A DNA stretch of 64,000 nucleotides from Thermoanaerobacter uzonensis DSM 18761 (GTDB taxonomy: Bacteria > Bacillota > Thermoanaerobacteria > Thermoanaerobacterales > Thermoanaerobacteraceae). The position numbers and the translations under genes are program-made. This document shows, in pieces, positions 9,486 through 18,848 of this stretch. The stretch is taken from contig NZ_FQUR01000011.1 of the NCBI RefSeq assembly GCF_900129115.1, positions 113,938 through 177,937 of the forward strand. The letters are read 5' to 3'. Every line of letters begins with the position of its first letter. Positions within the stretch are counted from its first letter, which is position 1. The notes beneath the pieces are model-generated. The model was not told the DNA's origin. It worked only from the letters and a program-made list of their open reading frames with translations, and searched no databases.

Positions 9486-11051
9486 TTACCTCTGTGTCAT
9501 ATTCAATAAAATTTCTCTAATTTCTGTAGCTTTATCTTCATCTGCAAGGACTACTAGATAATCGCCGGCTAGAATTTTTGTATTTCCCTTTGGTATTAAT
9601 TCATGCGTTCCCCTCTTTATGCCAACAAGTAAGCAATTTTGGGGCAAGCTAATATCCTTTAATTTTTTGCCATCTAAACTTGAGCCTACACAGACAGGCA
9701 TTTCGAAAATCGTCTTTCTTTTTTTATTGGCAGTTATAGATTTTTGTTCTTTCTTTATCGGCAGACGTTCTAACAAAGATTCATAAATCGGCATATTTGA
9801 GAACAAATCTGATGAAAGATATGCTGCTATAGAAACAGTGCTTAGGGCTAACAAATGACTAAATGAACCGGTCATTTCAGTTACAAGCAAACTACCTGTT
9901 ATCGGTGCCCTAACTATAGCAGCAAAATATCCTGCCATAGCAAATACAATAAAATTTTTGATATAAATAGGGTTTATGTGCATTATGTTAATTATGACAG
10001 TTCCATATATGTTGCCAATCAGTGAACCTATTATAAGGAGGGGCATAAAAATACCTCCTGGTACACCTGAACCATAGCTTACCATCGTAAATAAAAATTT
10101 AACAATTAATAGCAAAATTAGAAATTTTAAACTAAAACTATTATTGCTTAATGTATCGACAAGACCCTCACCGCCCCCAAGTGCCATAGGTACCCATAGT
10201 CCAACTGCAACGGATATAATAAGAGGTATTATTGGCTTCATATGTGATTTTATTTTTAACATGTTGTATATATCTTGAGTCTTTAAAAGGGTTTTATTAA
10301 ATACGATTCCACATAATCCAACGATAATTCCAAGTAAAATAAGATAAAGATAATTATTAAGCGGCATTACTGCTAGATTTTTCAGATTAAAAATAGGTTT
10401 GATTCCTAATAGTTCACCAGCTACAAAAGTTGATGTAAGTGATGAAACCATACTAGATACAAGTACCAATGGTGAGAAATTTTTATGCAGTTCTTCAAGA
10501 GCAAAAATCACTCCTGCAAGTGGTGCATTAAAAGCTGCTGCAAGCCCTGCACTAGCTCCGCATGTAAGAAGGTATTTTTCTTCAACTCTAAATCTACCAA
10601 ACAACCTACTTATTCCTTGCCCGATTGAAGAACCAATTTGCACACATGGACCTTCGCGTCCTAAAGAAAGTCCTGCACCTATCGCTAAAATAGTACCTAT
10701 GAGCTTTAGCAATAAAACTCGTAACCAATTAACTTTTATATAACCAATAATCATGCCTTCAACTTGAGGTATACCACTACCGCTTATCATAGGTTCTTTT
10801 TTCACTATTATACCCAATATTAAGCCTATTAGAGAAAGGAAAATTATCCAGCCAATTAACGGGTAAGGATTTGTATGAAGAATTTTGTATACACTTATTA
10901 CAAGAATATTTGTTTTTTCAAGAATATATCTTAAAATAGCAATAATCAATCCAACAAAAAAACCTGTTATAATGCCTTCAACTATAATACGCTTGCGAAA
11001 TTCTTCCCAATGTATTAAAGTATTGAATGTTATACTTTTACCTTTATTCAA
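9486..11051 (-). CDS. CLC-family chloride channel or antiporter with TrkA-C domain
   Basis: Integral membrane anion channel or H+/Cl- exchanger. The CLC selectivity motifs are present: GSGIP, GREGP (with the gating glutamate), and GVPGGIFMP. About ten membrane segments precede a cytosolic TrkA-C-like regulatory domain in the last ~85 residues (GSSLDGKKLKDISLPQ). I place the start at TTG 11051, because GGGAGGG (11058-11064) is spaced six bases from it; an in-frame ATG at 11099 would add 16 residues but has no comparable site. The gene is divergent from a fluoride riboswitch. The motifs look like chloride-type CLC, not the fluoride-specific EriC-F subtype. That distinction is from memory and would need an alignment. 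Confidence 0.9.
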   Translation of the reverse strand: MNKGKSITFNTLIHWEEFRKRIIVEGIITGFFVGLIIAILRYILEKTNILVISVYKILHTNPYPLIGWIIFLSLIGLILGIIVKKEPMISGSGIPQVEGMIIGYIKVNWLRVLLLKLIGTILAIGAGLSLGREGPCVQIGSSIGQGISRLFGRFRVEEKYLLTCGASAGLAAAFNAPLAGVIFALEELHKNFSPLVLVSSMVSSLTSTFVAGELLGIKPIFNLKNLAVMPLNNYLYLILLGIIVGLCGIVFNKTLLKTQDIYNMLKIKSHMKPIIPLIISVAVGLWVPMALGGGEGLVDTLSNNSFSLKFLILLLIVKFLFTMVSYGSGVPGGIFMPLLIIGSLIGNIYGTVIINIMHINPIYIKNFIVFAMAGYFAAIVRAPITGSLLVTEMTGSFSHLLALSTVSIAAYLSSDLFSNMPIYESLLERLPIKKEQKSITANKKRKTIFEMPVCVGSSLDGKKLKDISLPQNCLLVGIKRGTHELIPKGNTKILAGDYLVVLADEDKATEIREILLNMTQR

Positions 11052-11268
11052 TAAAATCCCTCCCAAAACATAAAATGAATGAATATTTATTTTTCTCATA
11101 TTATCATTATACTACAAAATAATGATATCAAGTATTTTATATTGTTGAGTTTACTTATAGAATAATAAGAAGTATTACAAAATCTGGATATAAAACAATA
11201 CAAAAATCTTTTTATTTTAAACAAATAAACATAAACATTATGCTTTGTAGCAAATTTCCATATAATTC

Positions 11269-11297
11269 TTGCAGGCTTCATAAAAAAGTGATATAAT
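11269..11297 (+). promoter_or_regulatory. Promoter of the fluoride-riboswitch transcript
   Basis: TTGCAG (11269-11274), a 17-base spacer and TATAAT (11292-11297) form a good sigma-A promoter. The predicted transcript begins just before the riboswitch aptamer. Confidence 0.7.
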
Positions 11298-11302
11298 ATT
11301 TA

Positions 11303-11397
11303 AAGAGGGATGAAGCCCCCTTTTGGAAAATCCGAACTGCTGATAAACAGCTGATGGCTTCTACGGTAAAAACGTAGGGGTTGTCAGCTTTTTTATA
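11303..11397 (+). promoter_or_regulatory. Fluoride riboswitch (crcB motif) with terminator platform
   Basis: The aptamer shows the conserved crcB-motif layout: GGGATGAAGCCCCC, then AACTGCTG, a short loop, CAGCTGATGGCTTCTAC. GAAGCC and GGCTTC can form the pseudoknot, and CTG/CAG the second stem. It resembles the Thermotoga petrophila fluoride aptamer as I remember it. The 3' half overlaps a terminator: AGCTGA...CTACG (from about 11350) pairs with CGTAG...TCAGCT (ending about 11389), followed by six T. Aptamer and terminator share CTGATGGCTTCTAC, so fluoride binding should prevent termination and switch on the two MutS-like genes downstream. Confidence 0.85.
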
Positions 11398-11439
11398 TTA
11401 GTGCATTTGCCTACAACTTTGAAAGAGAGGTGCTTTCTT

Positions 11440-12975
11440 ATGCCTTTTCATAGCATATTATTTGAAAAAAACGAAGATGGGGTAAAAAAAGAAACATTTG
11501 AAGCGCCTGATTTTTTTGTTGACTTAAATCTTGATCAAATTGTAGATGTCATAACAAGAGGCAAAGAAGAATATAATTTAAAACCGTTTTTTTACACTCA
11601 TTTAAACGATATTGATACTATCAAGTATCGCCATGAAATAATGCAAGACCTTGAAAATGAAGTTTTGCTTGAGGATATAAAATCATTTGCGGAAAAAATG
11701 CAAGAAATGCGCAAACACCTTGCTCAAGCAGACAAACTTTACTACAAATACCAGAAAGACAGATGGTTTTTGGATGCTGTAGAAATCTACTGCGATGCAA
11801 TTACTGATTTAGTAGAAGACTTGTCTTCTGTAGAGTTAAAATCTCGTGGTTTTTTAGCATTTCGTCAATATTTGATGGATTATATCAATTCTGACCGTTT
11901 TCAGCTGCTACTGAGTGAAACGAAAAAACTTAAAGCTGATTTGTCTACAGTGAAATATTGCTTGTTAATAAAAGGTAACCGTGTGACGGTTCGTAAATAT
12001 GAATCTGAAATTGATTACAGTACAGAAGTAGAAAAAACGTTTGAAAAATTCAAACAGGAAGCAGCAAAGGATTATAAAATCAAATTTTCTGATTGGCCAG
12101 ATATGAACCATGTCGAAGCAAAAATATTGGATTTAGTAGCTCAGTTATATCCTGATATATTTTCTAATCTTGATAATTATTGTATGAAAAATAGTGATTA
12201 TTTAGATGAGACAATAGCTACTTTTGATAGGGAAGTACAATTTTATATTGCTTATTTGGAATATATGGCACTATTCAAGCGCACTGGACTAAAATTTTGT
12301 TATCCACAAATATCTAGTAAATGCAAGGAAGTTTATAATTACGAAGGATTTGATTTAGCTCTGGCTTATAAACTCATCAACGAAAATTCGGTCGTTGTTT
12401 GTAATGATTTTTATTTAAAAGGTAAAGAGCGTATATTTGTAATTACCGGTCCGAACCAGGGAGGAAAAACAACATTTGCACGCACTTTTGGACAATTGCA
12501 TTATTTGGCCAGTATAGGCTGCCCTGTTCCCGGAAGGGAAGCTCAACTCTTTCTTTTTGATAAACTATTTACACATTTTGAAAAGGAAGAAAATATTAAA
12601 GATCTTCGTGGAAAACTGGAAGATGAATTGTTTAGAATTTACAATATTCTTGCCCAGGCCACATCAAACAGTATTATAATAATGAATGAAATTTTCACAT
12701 CTACCACAGCAAAAGACGCATTATTTTTAAGTAAGAAGATAATGGGAAAAATAATACAATTAGATGTGCTGTGCGTTTGGGTAACATTTATAGATGAATT
12801 AGCATTCTTAAGCGAAAAGATTGTAAGTATGGTCAGTACGATAGTTCCTGAGAATCCGGCACTGCGCACATATAAAATTGTTAGAAGACCGCCTGATGGG
12901 CTTTCATACGCTATATCAATTGCTGAAAAATACAGGCTAACGTATAACTGCTTAAAGGAGAGGATGAAATTATGA
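11440..12975 (+). CDS. MutS-like ATPase, first of a pair
   Basis: 511 residues. The C-terminal half is a MutS-type ABC ATPase: Walker A GPNQGGKTT near residue 337, and a Walker B-like IIIMNEIF followed by TSTTAKDA near residue 410. The N-terminal half is helical, like the MutS core/lever region, but the mismatch-recognition domains of true MutS are absent, and so is a Smr nuclease domain. Start ATG 11440 follows AGAGG; a GTG at 11401 lies before this site and is not favoured. The gene ends in an ATGA overlap with its paralogue, and both lie under the fluoride riboswitch. The likely role is a DNA- or nucleic-acid-binding ATPase linked to fluoride stress; the substrate is unknown. Confidence 0.85.
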   Translation: MPFHSILFEKNEDGVKKETFEAPDFFVDLNLDQIVDVITRGKEEYNLKPFFYTHLNDIDTIKYRHEIMQDLENEVLLEDIKSFAEKMQEMRKHLAQADKLYYKYQKDRWFLDAVEIYCDAITDLVEDLSSVELKSRGFLAFRQYLMDYINSDRFQLLLSETKKLKADLSTVKYCLLIKGNRVTVRKYESEIDYSTEVEKTFEKFKQEAAKDYKIKFSDWPDMNHVEAKILDLVAQLYPDIFSNLDNYCMKNSDYLDETIATFDREVQFYIAYLEYMALFKRTGLKFCYPQISSKCKEVYNYEGFDLALAYKLINENSVVVCNDFYLKGKERIFVITGPNQGGKTTFARTFGQLHYLASIGCPVPGREAQLFLFDKLFTHFEKEENIKDLRGKLEDELFRIYNILAQATSNSIIIMNEIFTSTTAKDALFLSKKIMGKIIQLDVLCVWVTFIDELAFLSEKIVSMVSTIVPENPALRTYKIVRRPPDGLSYAISIAEKYRLTYNCLKERMKL

Positions 12976-14474
12976 AAGTTTTACTTATGTATAGAGATCA
13001 TGATTTTGACCTGGAACAAAAATTGTCCGCGGACGAAGAAGCATTGATACAAGATTTGGAATTAAACACTTTGTTCAATGCTATGTCCCGTGGTGATAAT
13101 TTTTTATTTGAAGTGGCAAAAAAATATGTTTTATACAGTGTGTATAGTGATCTGGATACAATATTATATCGCCAAGATGTTTTGAAGGATTCTCTAAAAA
13201 ATTCTTCTATTGTTAGGAATATCTATGATATAGCGGTAGAAGCAATTGAAAACGAGAAAAAGTATTATTTTAGCATTTTCACCAGGTACCCTGCAGCTAT
13301 ACTTCATAGTTCAATGGATGTATTGCATATGTTTATTGGAATGCTGAAAAAACTAAAGAGTATTGCTGACCAACATGCCGATAAATTCGAATCAGAGGGT
13401 TTTAAAAGGTTTTTTGCAATGCTCAAAAAAGAACTTAATGATGAATATTTTGAAAATGTCCAAAATCATTTAAAAGAACTGGAATTTCGCGATGGAATTT
13501 TGATCAGTGCTGAGTTGGGTAAAGGCAATAAAGGTGTCAATTATATTCTTCGCAAACGGGAGGATAAAAAACAAAGTCTAATAGACAGGATTTTTTTAAA
13601 AAGACCGGATGCTTATACTTTTTATATAAGTGAGCGCGATGAAAGCGGTGCAAGAGCTTTATCTGACTTAAAAGACAGAGGAATCAACCTTGTGGCAAAT
13701 GCCATTGCTCAGTCTGCTGATCATATTCTCAGTTTTTTTAACATATTGCGGACTGAATTGGCTTTTTACATTGGCTGTTTGAATTTATATGAGCAACTTG
13801 CCCAAATTGGAGAGCCGGTGTCTTTCCCTATTCCGGTAGTATCCAGTGAACGCAGGCATTCTTTTAAAGGATTATATGATGCTTGTTTGGCTTTGACAAT
13901 GAAACAAAAAGTCGTCGGCAACGATTTAAATGCTGATAATAAAGACCTAGCAATAATTACAGGTGCTAACCAAGGGGGTAAATCTACCTTTTTGCGAAGC
14001 ATAGGTTTGGCCCAGTTGATGATGCAATGTGGTATGTTTGTGCCAGCCGAATATTTTTCTGCCAACATATGTGATGGGATTTTCACCCACTATAAACGAA
14101 AAGAAGATGCTACCATGAAAAGTGGAAAGCTTGATGAAGAGCTTAGCAGGATGAGTGATATAGTAGACAATATAAAGCCAAATTCCATGGTACTATTTAA
14201 TGAATCATTTGCCGCGACAAATGAAAGAGAAGGTTCGGAAATTGCAAGGCAAATAATTACTGCATTGATTGAAAAACGCATTAAAATCTTTTTTGTGACA
14301 CATTTGTTTGAATTTGCCTATAGTTTTTATAATAAAAAACTGGAGAATGTCATTTTTTTGCGAGCTGAAAGAGGAGAGGACGGTAAGCGTACTTTTAAAA
14401 TAGTCGAAGGCGAACCATTACAAACAAGTTATGGTGAAGATTTGTATAAAAAGATTTTTGGAGAAGGCTATTAA
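12972..14474 (+). CDS. MutS-like ATPase, second of a pair
   Basis: 500 residues, paralogous to the preceding gene. Walker A is GANQGGKSTFLRSIG near residue 329; Walker B is MVLFNESF followed by AATNEREGSEIA, as in MutS family D-loop regions; a TH motif (FFVTHLFEF) gives the switch histidine. The N-terminal ~300 residues are helical with no recognised mismatch-binding domain. The start ATG overlaps the upstream stop as ATGA and follows AAGGAGAGG, so expression is coupled. The two unequal subunits suggest a heterodimeric ATPase. No terminator was recognised directly after it. Confidence 0.85.
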   Translation: MKVLLMYRDHDFDLEQKLSADEEALIQDLELNTLFNAMSRGDNFLFEVAKKYVLYSVYSDLDTILYRQDVLKDSLKNSSIVRNIYDIAVEAIENEKKYYFSIFTRYPAAILHSSMDVLHMFIGMLKKLKSIADQHADKFESEGFKRFFAMLKKELNDEYFENVQNHLKELEFRDGILISAELGKGNKGVNYILRKREDKKQSLIDRIFLKRPDAYTFYISERDESGARALSDLKDRGINLVANAIAQSADHILSFFNILRTELAFYIGCLNLYEQLAQIGEPVSFPIPVVSSERRHSFKGLYDACLALTMKQKVVGNDLNADNKDLAIITGANQGGKSTFLRSIGLAQLMMQCGMFVPAEYFSANICDGIFTHYKRKEDATMKSGKLDEELSRMSDIVDNIKPNSMVLFNESFAATNEREGSEIARQIITALIEKRIKIFFVTHLFEFAYSFYNKKLENVIFLRAERGEDGKRTFKIVEGEPLQTSYGEDLYKKIFGEGY

Positions 14475-14538
14475 ATTTATTTAGGAACAAATTGTTAAGA
14501 AACCTTTTTCTGAGTAATTTAAAGCCTTTTGAATAGTT

Positions 14539-14937
14539 TTAATACTCTTTTAATCTTTCATCAACTTGTGCAATTAAAGAAAAATCTTTATCATCATGTA
14601 ACAGGTATAAATTGTTTTCAATGGCTGTTTCTGCTATGAGCAAATCTATAGTGCTGCGAATGGTGATTCCTTTTTTCTTACACTTGAAATACAATTTTGA
14701 AGCATTTTCATAAGATTTGATACCATATTTTAGGTCATAGAATTTTTGCGTACTTAAATATTCTTTAATTAAATTAAATTCATTTTCAGTTTTTGTTCCT
14801 TGTAATAGTTCATGATAGATAAAATTGTTTATTCCAAAGGGGATATTATTCTGTATTATTTCTTCAAATTTTTTTACTTTTTTATTTTCTATGCCTTTCA
14901 GAAAAGATATTAAAACAGATGTATCTACCAAAATCAT
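14539..14937 (-). CDS. vapC: PIN-domain toxin of VapC type
   Basis: 132 residues with the PIN-domain acidic residues: an N-terminal VDTSVLISFL (Asp5), a central glutamate in YHELLQG, and late acidic residues around STIDLLIAETA and LLHDDKDF. VapC toxins are Mg-dependent endoribonucleases acting on tRNA or rRNA. It overlaps the upstream antitoxin by four bases, the usual vapBC order. An intact active site suggests a working toxin. Confidence 0.85.
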   Translation of the reverse strand: MILVDTSVLISFLKGIENKKVKKFEEIIQNNIPFGINNFIYHELLQGTKTENEFNLIKEYLSTQKFYDLKYGIKSYENASKLYFKCKKKGITIRSTIDLLIAETAIENNLYLLHDDKDFSLIAQVDERLKEY

Positions 14938-15134
14938 TTGCTTTCCCTCATTTTTTTGTAATCATAATTTTCATCAAACTGTATTTTTCCTTTTATCTCC
15001 ATTAAATTTTTTCTTCTGCGATTTTCTACAAATTCTTTTAAAGCCAAATTGACAACTTCTTTTTTAGTTTTTAATCCTGAGATTTTTAACGCTTCTTTGA
15101 TGAGATTTTCATCTATGACTATATTTGTTCTCAT
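14934..15134 (-). CDS. vapB: VapB-type antitoxin
   Basis: 66 residues starting MRTNIVIDENLIKEAL, a ribbon-helix-helix-like DNA-binding N-terminus, then a charged C-terminal tail (NLMEIKGKIQFDENYDY) that would wrap the PIN toxin. I choose ATG 15134, eight bases from AGGAGG (15143-15148); GTG 15143 lies inside that site. VapB normally represses its own operon; the AT-rich upstream region to 15170 could hold the operator. Confidence 0.8.
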   Translation of the reverse strand: MRTNIVIDENLIKEALKISGLKTKKEVVNLALKEFVENRRRKNLMEIKGKIQFDENYDYKKMRESK

Positions 15135-15143
15135 CACATACAC

Positions 15144-15530
15144 CTCCTAATGTGTATTGTAATACACTTAATCTTTTAAGTCAAGGGAGAATTGGATTTT
15201 TGTCCGTGTAAAATTATTATGGTTGCTCTTTATGTAAATGCAGTTCAGAAAGCACGAAAAATAAAACCCGAAATTCCTTTATATGGACGGCATTGTCAAA
15301 GTAAAATAATCTGGCAATACATATTATTTTGCCAAAAATTTGCGTAAATAGATAGTATTTTATAAAGATAGATTTTCGGATGCGCATAAATTTTAAATAA
15401 GAATAATTATCAATACTATTGTATTTAAGTTTTAAGTGAGATATAATTAAGAAAACAGGATAGAATATGAAAAGACAGAAAATCTTTGTATAAATTTTTG
15501 ATATATAATATGTGAAAGGTGGGAAAAAGT
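15144..15530. other. Intergenic region, no gene seen
   Basis: AT-rich divergent spacer between vapB and gpmA. It should hold both promoters, but I cannot choose clear boxes. A 42-codon frame at 15219-15347 lacks a ribosome site and is not called. A weak TGGCAA...TTGCCA repeat lies near 15312-15333. Confidence 0.5.
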
Positions 15531-16286
15531 ATGCATAAGGTTGTTTTACTGCGACATGGAGAAAGCCTGTGGAATATGGAAAATAGATTTACTGGCTGGA
15601 CGGATGTGGATCTGTCGCCAAGAGGGCTTGAAGAGGCGAGAGAAAGTGGCAAGACTTTAAAGGCAGAAGGATACACTTTTGACTGTGCTTTTACTTCTGT
15701 ACTTAAAAGGGCTATAAGGACTTTGTGGATTGTCCTTGACGAATTGGATTTGATGTGGATACCGGTTTATAAATCATGGAGGCTTAATGAAAGACATTAT
15801 GGAGCATTACAAGGACTTAACAAAGCCGAAACTGCTCAAAAATATGGTGAAGAACAGGTGAAAATATGGAGAAGGTCTGCTGATGTAAGGCCTCCCGCAT
15901 TGACAAAAGATGACCCAAGATACCCCGGTTTTGACCCCAGATATGCTGACCTTTCTGAAGATGAAATTCCCCTCACTGAAAACTTGATTGATACAATTAA
16001 CAGAGTTATTCCGTATTGGAAATCAACAATTGCGCCGACGATAAAATCCGGTAAAAAAGTCCTCATAGTTGCCCATGGAAATAGTTTAAGAGGGCTTATA
16101 AAATATCTTGACAATCTTTCAAATGAAGAGATAATGGAACTTAATATACCTACAGGTATTCCCTTAGTTTATGAGCTTGATGATGATTTAAAGCCTATAA
16201 GGCATTATTATCTTGCAGATGAAGAGAAAATAAAAGAGAAAAAGAAATTAGTAGAAAACCAAGGGAAAATTCAAGGAAATTCTTAA
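15531..16286 (+). CDS. gpmA: 2,3-bisphosphoglycerate-dependent phosphoglycerate mutase
   Basis: Interconverts 3- and 2-phosphoglycerate in glycolysis. The catalytic phosphohistidine motif LRHGES is at residues 7-12, followed by [21 protein letters not shown] and the second histidine in AHGNSLRGL near residue 182. The length of 251 is typical of dPGM. Start ATG 15531 lies seven bases after AAAGGTGGG; the GTG at 15519 is inside the ribosome site. It appears monocistronic. Confidence 0.95.
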   Translation: MHKVVLLRHGESLWNMENRFTGWTDVDLSPRGLEEARESGKTLKAEGYTFDCAFTSVLKRAIRTLWIVLDELDLMWIPVYKSWRLNERHYGALQGLNKAETAQKYGEEQVKIWRRSADVRPPALTKDDPRYPGFDPRYADLSEDEIPLTENLIDTINRVIPYWKSTIAPTIKSGKKVLIVAHGNSLRGLIKYLDNLSNEEIMELNIPTGIPLVYELDDDLKPIRHYYLADEEKIKEKKKLVENQGKIQGNS

Positions 16287-16379
16287 AATACTGGTTTGTC
16301 TTATTTTTACTTGTTTTTTGCCTTTTAAAAGTGTACAATAGAAATATAAGGAAGTTCTAAATTGAAAGGTGGGTTTTGT

Positions 16380-16910
16380 ATGTTAAGCAACAAAATGTTG
16401 GAAGGATTAAATAAACAGTTGAATTACGAAATTTATTCTGCATATCTATATGTAGCAATGGAAAATTATTTTCAAGAGAAAAACTTAGAAGGTTTTGCTA
16501 ATTTCTTCAAGGTTCAGACACAAGAAGAACTTGCACATGCGAGAATTTTTTACGAGTACATATATCGCATGGGTGGGAAAGTGACTCTGTACCCGATAGA
16601 AAAACCAGAGGGAAACTTTGAAAGTATTTTAGACCTTTTTAAAAAGGCTTTGAGTCATGAAAAAACTGTAACTGAAAGGATTTACAAGCTTGTTGATATA
16701 GCAATTGAGGATAAAGACCATGCCACAAATGCATTTTTGCAGTGGTTTGTTAATGAGCAAGTAGAAGAAGAAGAGAGCTTCCAAAGGCTTGTTGACAAGT
16801 TAGAGCTTATAGGAGACAATATACAGCCAATATTTATGCTTGATGCTGAATTGGCTCAAAGGACGTTTGTATTACCTGCTCCACTTGCTCAAGGACCTCA
16901 AGGACAATAA
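16380..16910 (+). CDS. ftnA: Ferritin (non-haem, bacterial)
   Basis: 176 residues forming a four-helix ferritin subunit that oxidises and stores iron in a 24-mer shell. Ferroxidase-site residues are visible: Glu in QLNYEIYSAYLY, the EELAHAR helix (Glu and His), and EQVEEEESF on the later helix. Start ATG 16380 follows AAAGGTGGG. Its own terminator follows. Related iron or oxygen-stress genes are elsewhere in the window (superoxide reductase) but not in this operon. Confidence 0.93.
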   Translation: MLSNKMLEGLNKQLNYEIYSAYLYVAMENYFQEKNLEGFANFFKVQTQEELAHARIFYEYIYRMGGKVTLYPIEKPEGNFESILDLFKKALSHEKTVTERIYKLVDIAIEDKDHATNAFLQWFVNEQVEEEESFQRLVDKLELIGDNIQPIFMLDAELAQRTFVLPAPLAQGPQGQ

Positions 16911-16919
16911 AAGATTAAG

Positions 16920-16957
16920 AAAAAGGTAGACCTTTTTTATAGGTGTACCTTTTTTAT
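16920..16957 (+). terminator. Terminator of the ferritin gene
   Basis: AAAAAGGTA (16920-16928) pairs with TACCTTTTT (16946-16954), followed by more T. Confidence 0.75.
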
Positions 16958-17064
16958 ATTTTTGTTTAGTTTTTATTAGAAAAAATAGTATAATTAAGGT
17001 GATGAGAGTCTTTTGGAGGTTGAGAACCAAAGGGCTTATTACAGGATATGTGGAGGTTTTTGTG

Positions 17065-18843
17065 ATGAATAAAATTATAACAAGGCCGCCCGAGATTGAG
17101 GAAAATATTAGGGTTGTATATGCGGGCAATCACTATATAAGTTTGCCTGAGATAAAAATAAAGGATGCTTCTATAAAAAGCTTAAACATTGTTTCTCTTT
17201 CAAACAAAGGGCTTGTGGAGTTATCAGGGGATGAAGTGCTATTTAAACCTGTATTTTATAAAGATGGGAAAAGGCTTGAGATAGCAAATAGTGAAATAAT
17301 AGAAGAACTTTATTACATACCGTCTATTAAATTGCATTTTGCCAGCGGCGAATGGGCATTAGTGAAAATTTATGCTGATATAAGCGAAAAAGGATTTGTG
17401 TATGAATTTGAATGTTCTAAAGAAATGGATATTCATTTGGAAGTAAATGCAGGTAAATTGAGTTTTTTGCGATTTAATTCTCATGATGTGGATTTTAAAA
17501 AAGAGTTTAAGGTTGATAAATGGCTGAAAAACCCTGCTTTAAATATTTATTCTTACAATATATCTTTTGCTCTTGCTTTTGGCGGTGAGAAGGATTTTGA
17601 TTATGAAGAAAAAGGGGAGAAGCTTTTACTTAAATTAAAAGCCAAAGGTAAAAACTGCTTTTATATAACTGTAAATTCTGACATGGACGGAGCATCTACG
17701 ACTTTAATACATTTTAAAAGAAAAGGTTTTAAAAATATATACAAAGAGCTTAAAAACTTTCTTGAAAGCAAGTACATAAAGTATCCGCAAGATAGTGATT
17801 TAGAGAAAATACTCAATAAAAACTTGTTTTTTAATTATTTTTTTGCTATTGGAAAGGATATGGAAACAGATAATTATATTGCATTGACCTCTAGAAGCCC
17901 GAGGTACTATGTCTCAGGTGCTTTTTGGGAAAGAGACAGCTTTCTCTGGTCTTTTCCAGCAATAAAGCTTGTTGACAGAGAATTTCACAATCTTATTGCA
18001 AGGGAGATGATTTTAAGGCACAGCAAGAATGCAGGAGACCATGCCCACTACATCGATGGAACTGTGCTGTATCCAGGATTTGAACTGGATGAGGCGGCAA
18101 GCTATCTTATTCTCATAGGAACCATGGATATAGATTTGGAGGATATGGAACTTATAAAAGCTCTTGAGAGGGTATACAGCCGAATTGAAAAGGAGTTTGA
18201 CAGGGAAACGGCGCTATACAAGACGTTTTTGCTGCCTTCTGATGACCCTTCGGATTATCCTTTTGTGACGATAGACAATGTGATATTGTGGAGGGGGTTT
18301 ATAAACTTAAAGGATTTGTACGTAAAGCTCAACTGGTACAACAAGGCGGAAGCTTTACAGAAAAAGATTGACGGAATTTACAAGGGGATATACAAATACC
18401 TTGTCACAGAGATGGATGGAAAGCCTATTTTTGCTTGGTCTACGGATGGAAAAGGAAATTATAGATTTTACAATGACCCGCCAGGGAATCTTGGTATTAT
18501 GTATTATTACGGTTTTGTGGATTATCATGATGAGATATTTAAAAATACAATTGAATATTATTATTCACCCAAATACAAGTACTATTTTGAGGGTGCAAAG
18601 ATAAGAGAGCTTGCCTGCGACCATCATCCTAATACACCCTCAGGCTTGGGTCTTTGTGGAAGCTTATTAAATCCTCTAAAAAGAGAGGAAGCACTTTTGT
18701 GGCTTAAAAATGCCAACATGGATTATGGAATTTTGGCAGAAAGCTTTGACAAAAATACAGGTGAGGCAAAAACAGGTGTGGGTTTTGCAACTGGAGCGGG
18801 ATATCTTGCAATGGCTCTTTATAAAGTGCTTTTTGAGGAGTGA
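17065..18843 (+). CDS. Six-hairpin (alpha/alpha) glycosidase-like protein
   Basis: 593 residues. An N-terminal beta-rich domain of ~230 residues is followed by an alpha/alpha-barrel with motifs of six-hairpin glycosidases: SGAFWERDSFLWSFPA, GDHAHYIDGTVLYPGFELDEAASYL, and a C-terminal TPSGLGLCGSLLNP...GFATGAGYLAMAL. The pattern is like amylo-alpha-glucosidase/GH63-type enzymes, but I cannot give the GH family. No signal peptide, so it is cytosolic. Start ATG 17065 follows GTGGAGG. It is the first gene of a tight four-gene operon with two nitrilase homologues and a GPH transporter, so it probably acts on an imported oligosaccharide or glycoside. Confidence 0.75.
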   Translation: MNKIITRPPEIEENIRVVYAGNHYISLPEIKIKDASIKSLNIVSLSNKGLVELSGDEVLFKPVFYKDGKRLEIANSEIIEELYYIPSIKLHFASGEWALVKIYADISEKGFVYEFECSKEMDIHLEVNAGKLSFLRFNSHDVDFKKEFKVDKWLKNPALNIYSYNISFALAFGGEKDFDYEEKGEKLLLKLKAKGKNCFYITVNSDMDGASTTLIHFKRKGFKNIYKELKNFLESKYIKYPQDSDLEKILNKNLFFNYFFAIGKDMETDNYIALTSRSPRYYVSGAFWERDSFLWSFPAIKLVDREFHNLIAREMILRHSKNAGDHAHYIDGTVLYPGFELDEAASYLILIGTMDIDLEDMELIKALERVYSRIEKEFDRETALYKTFLLPSDDPSDYPFVTIDNVILWRGFINLKDLYVKLNWYNKAEALQKKIDGIYKGIYKYLVTEMDGKPIFAWSTDGKGNYRFYNDPPGNLGIMYYYGFVDYHDEIFKNTIEYYYSPKYKYYFEGAKIRELACDHHPNTPSGLGLCGSLLNPLKREEALLWLKNANMDYGILAESFDKNTGEAKTGVGFATGAGYLAMALYKVLFEE

Positions 18844-18848
18844 AATAG

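Noticed and set aside
15219..15347. 42-codon frame starting MVALYVNAVQKARKIKPEIP
   Set aside because: No ribosome site, no recognisable motif, lies where promoters of vapB and gpmA are expected.
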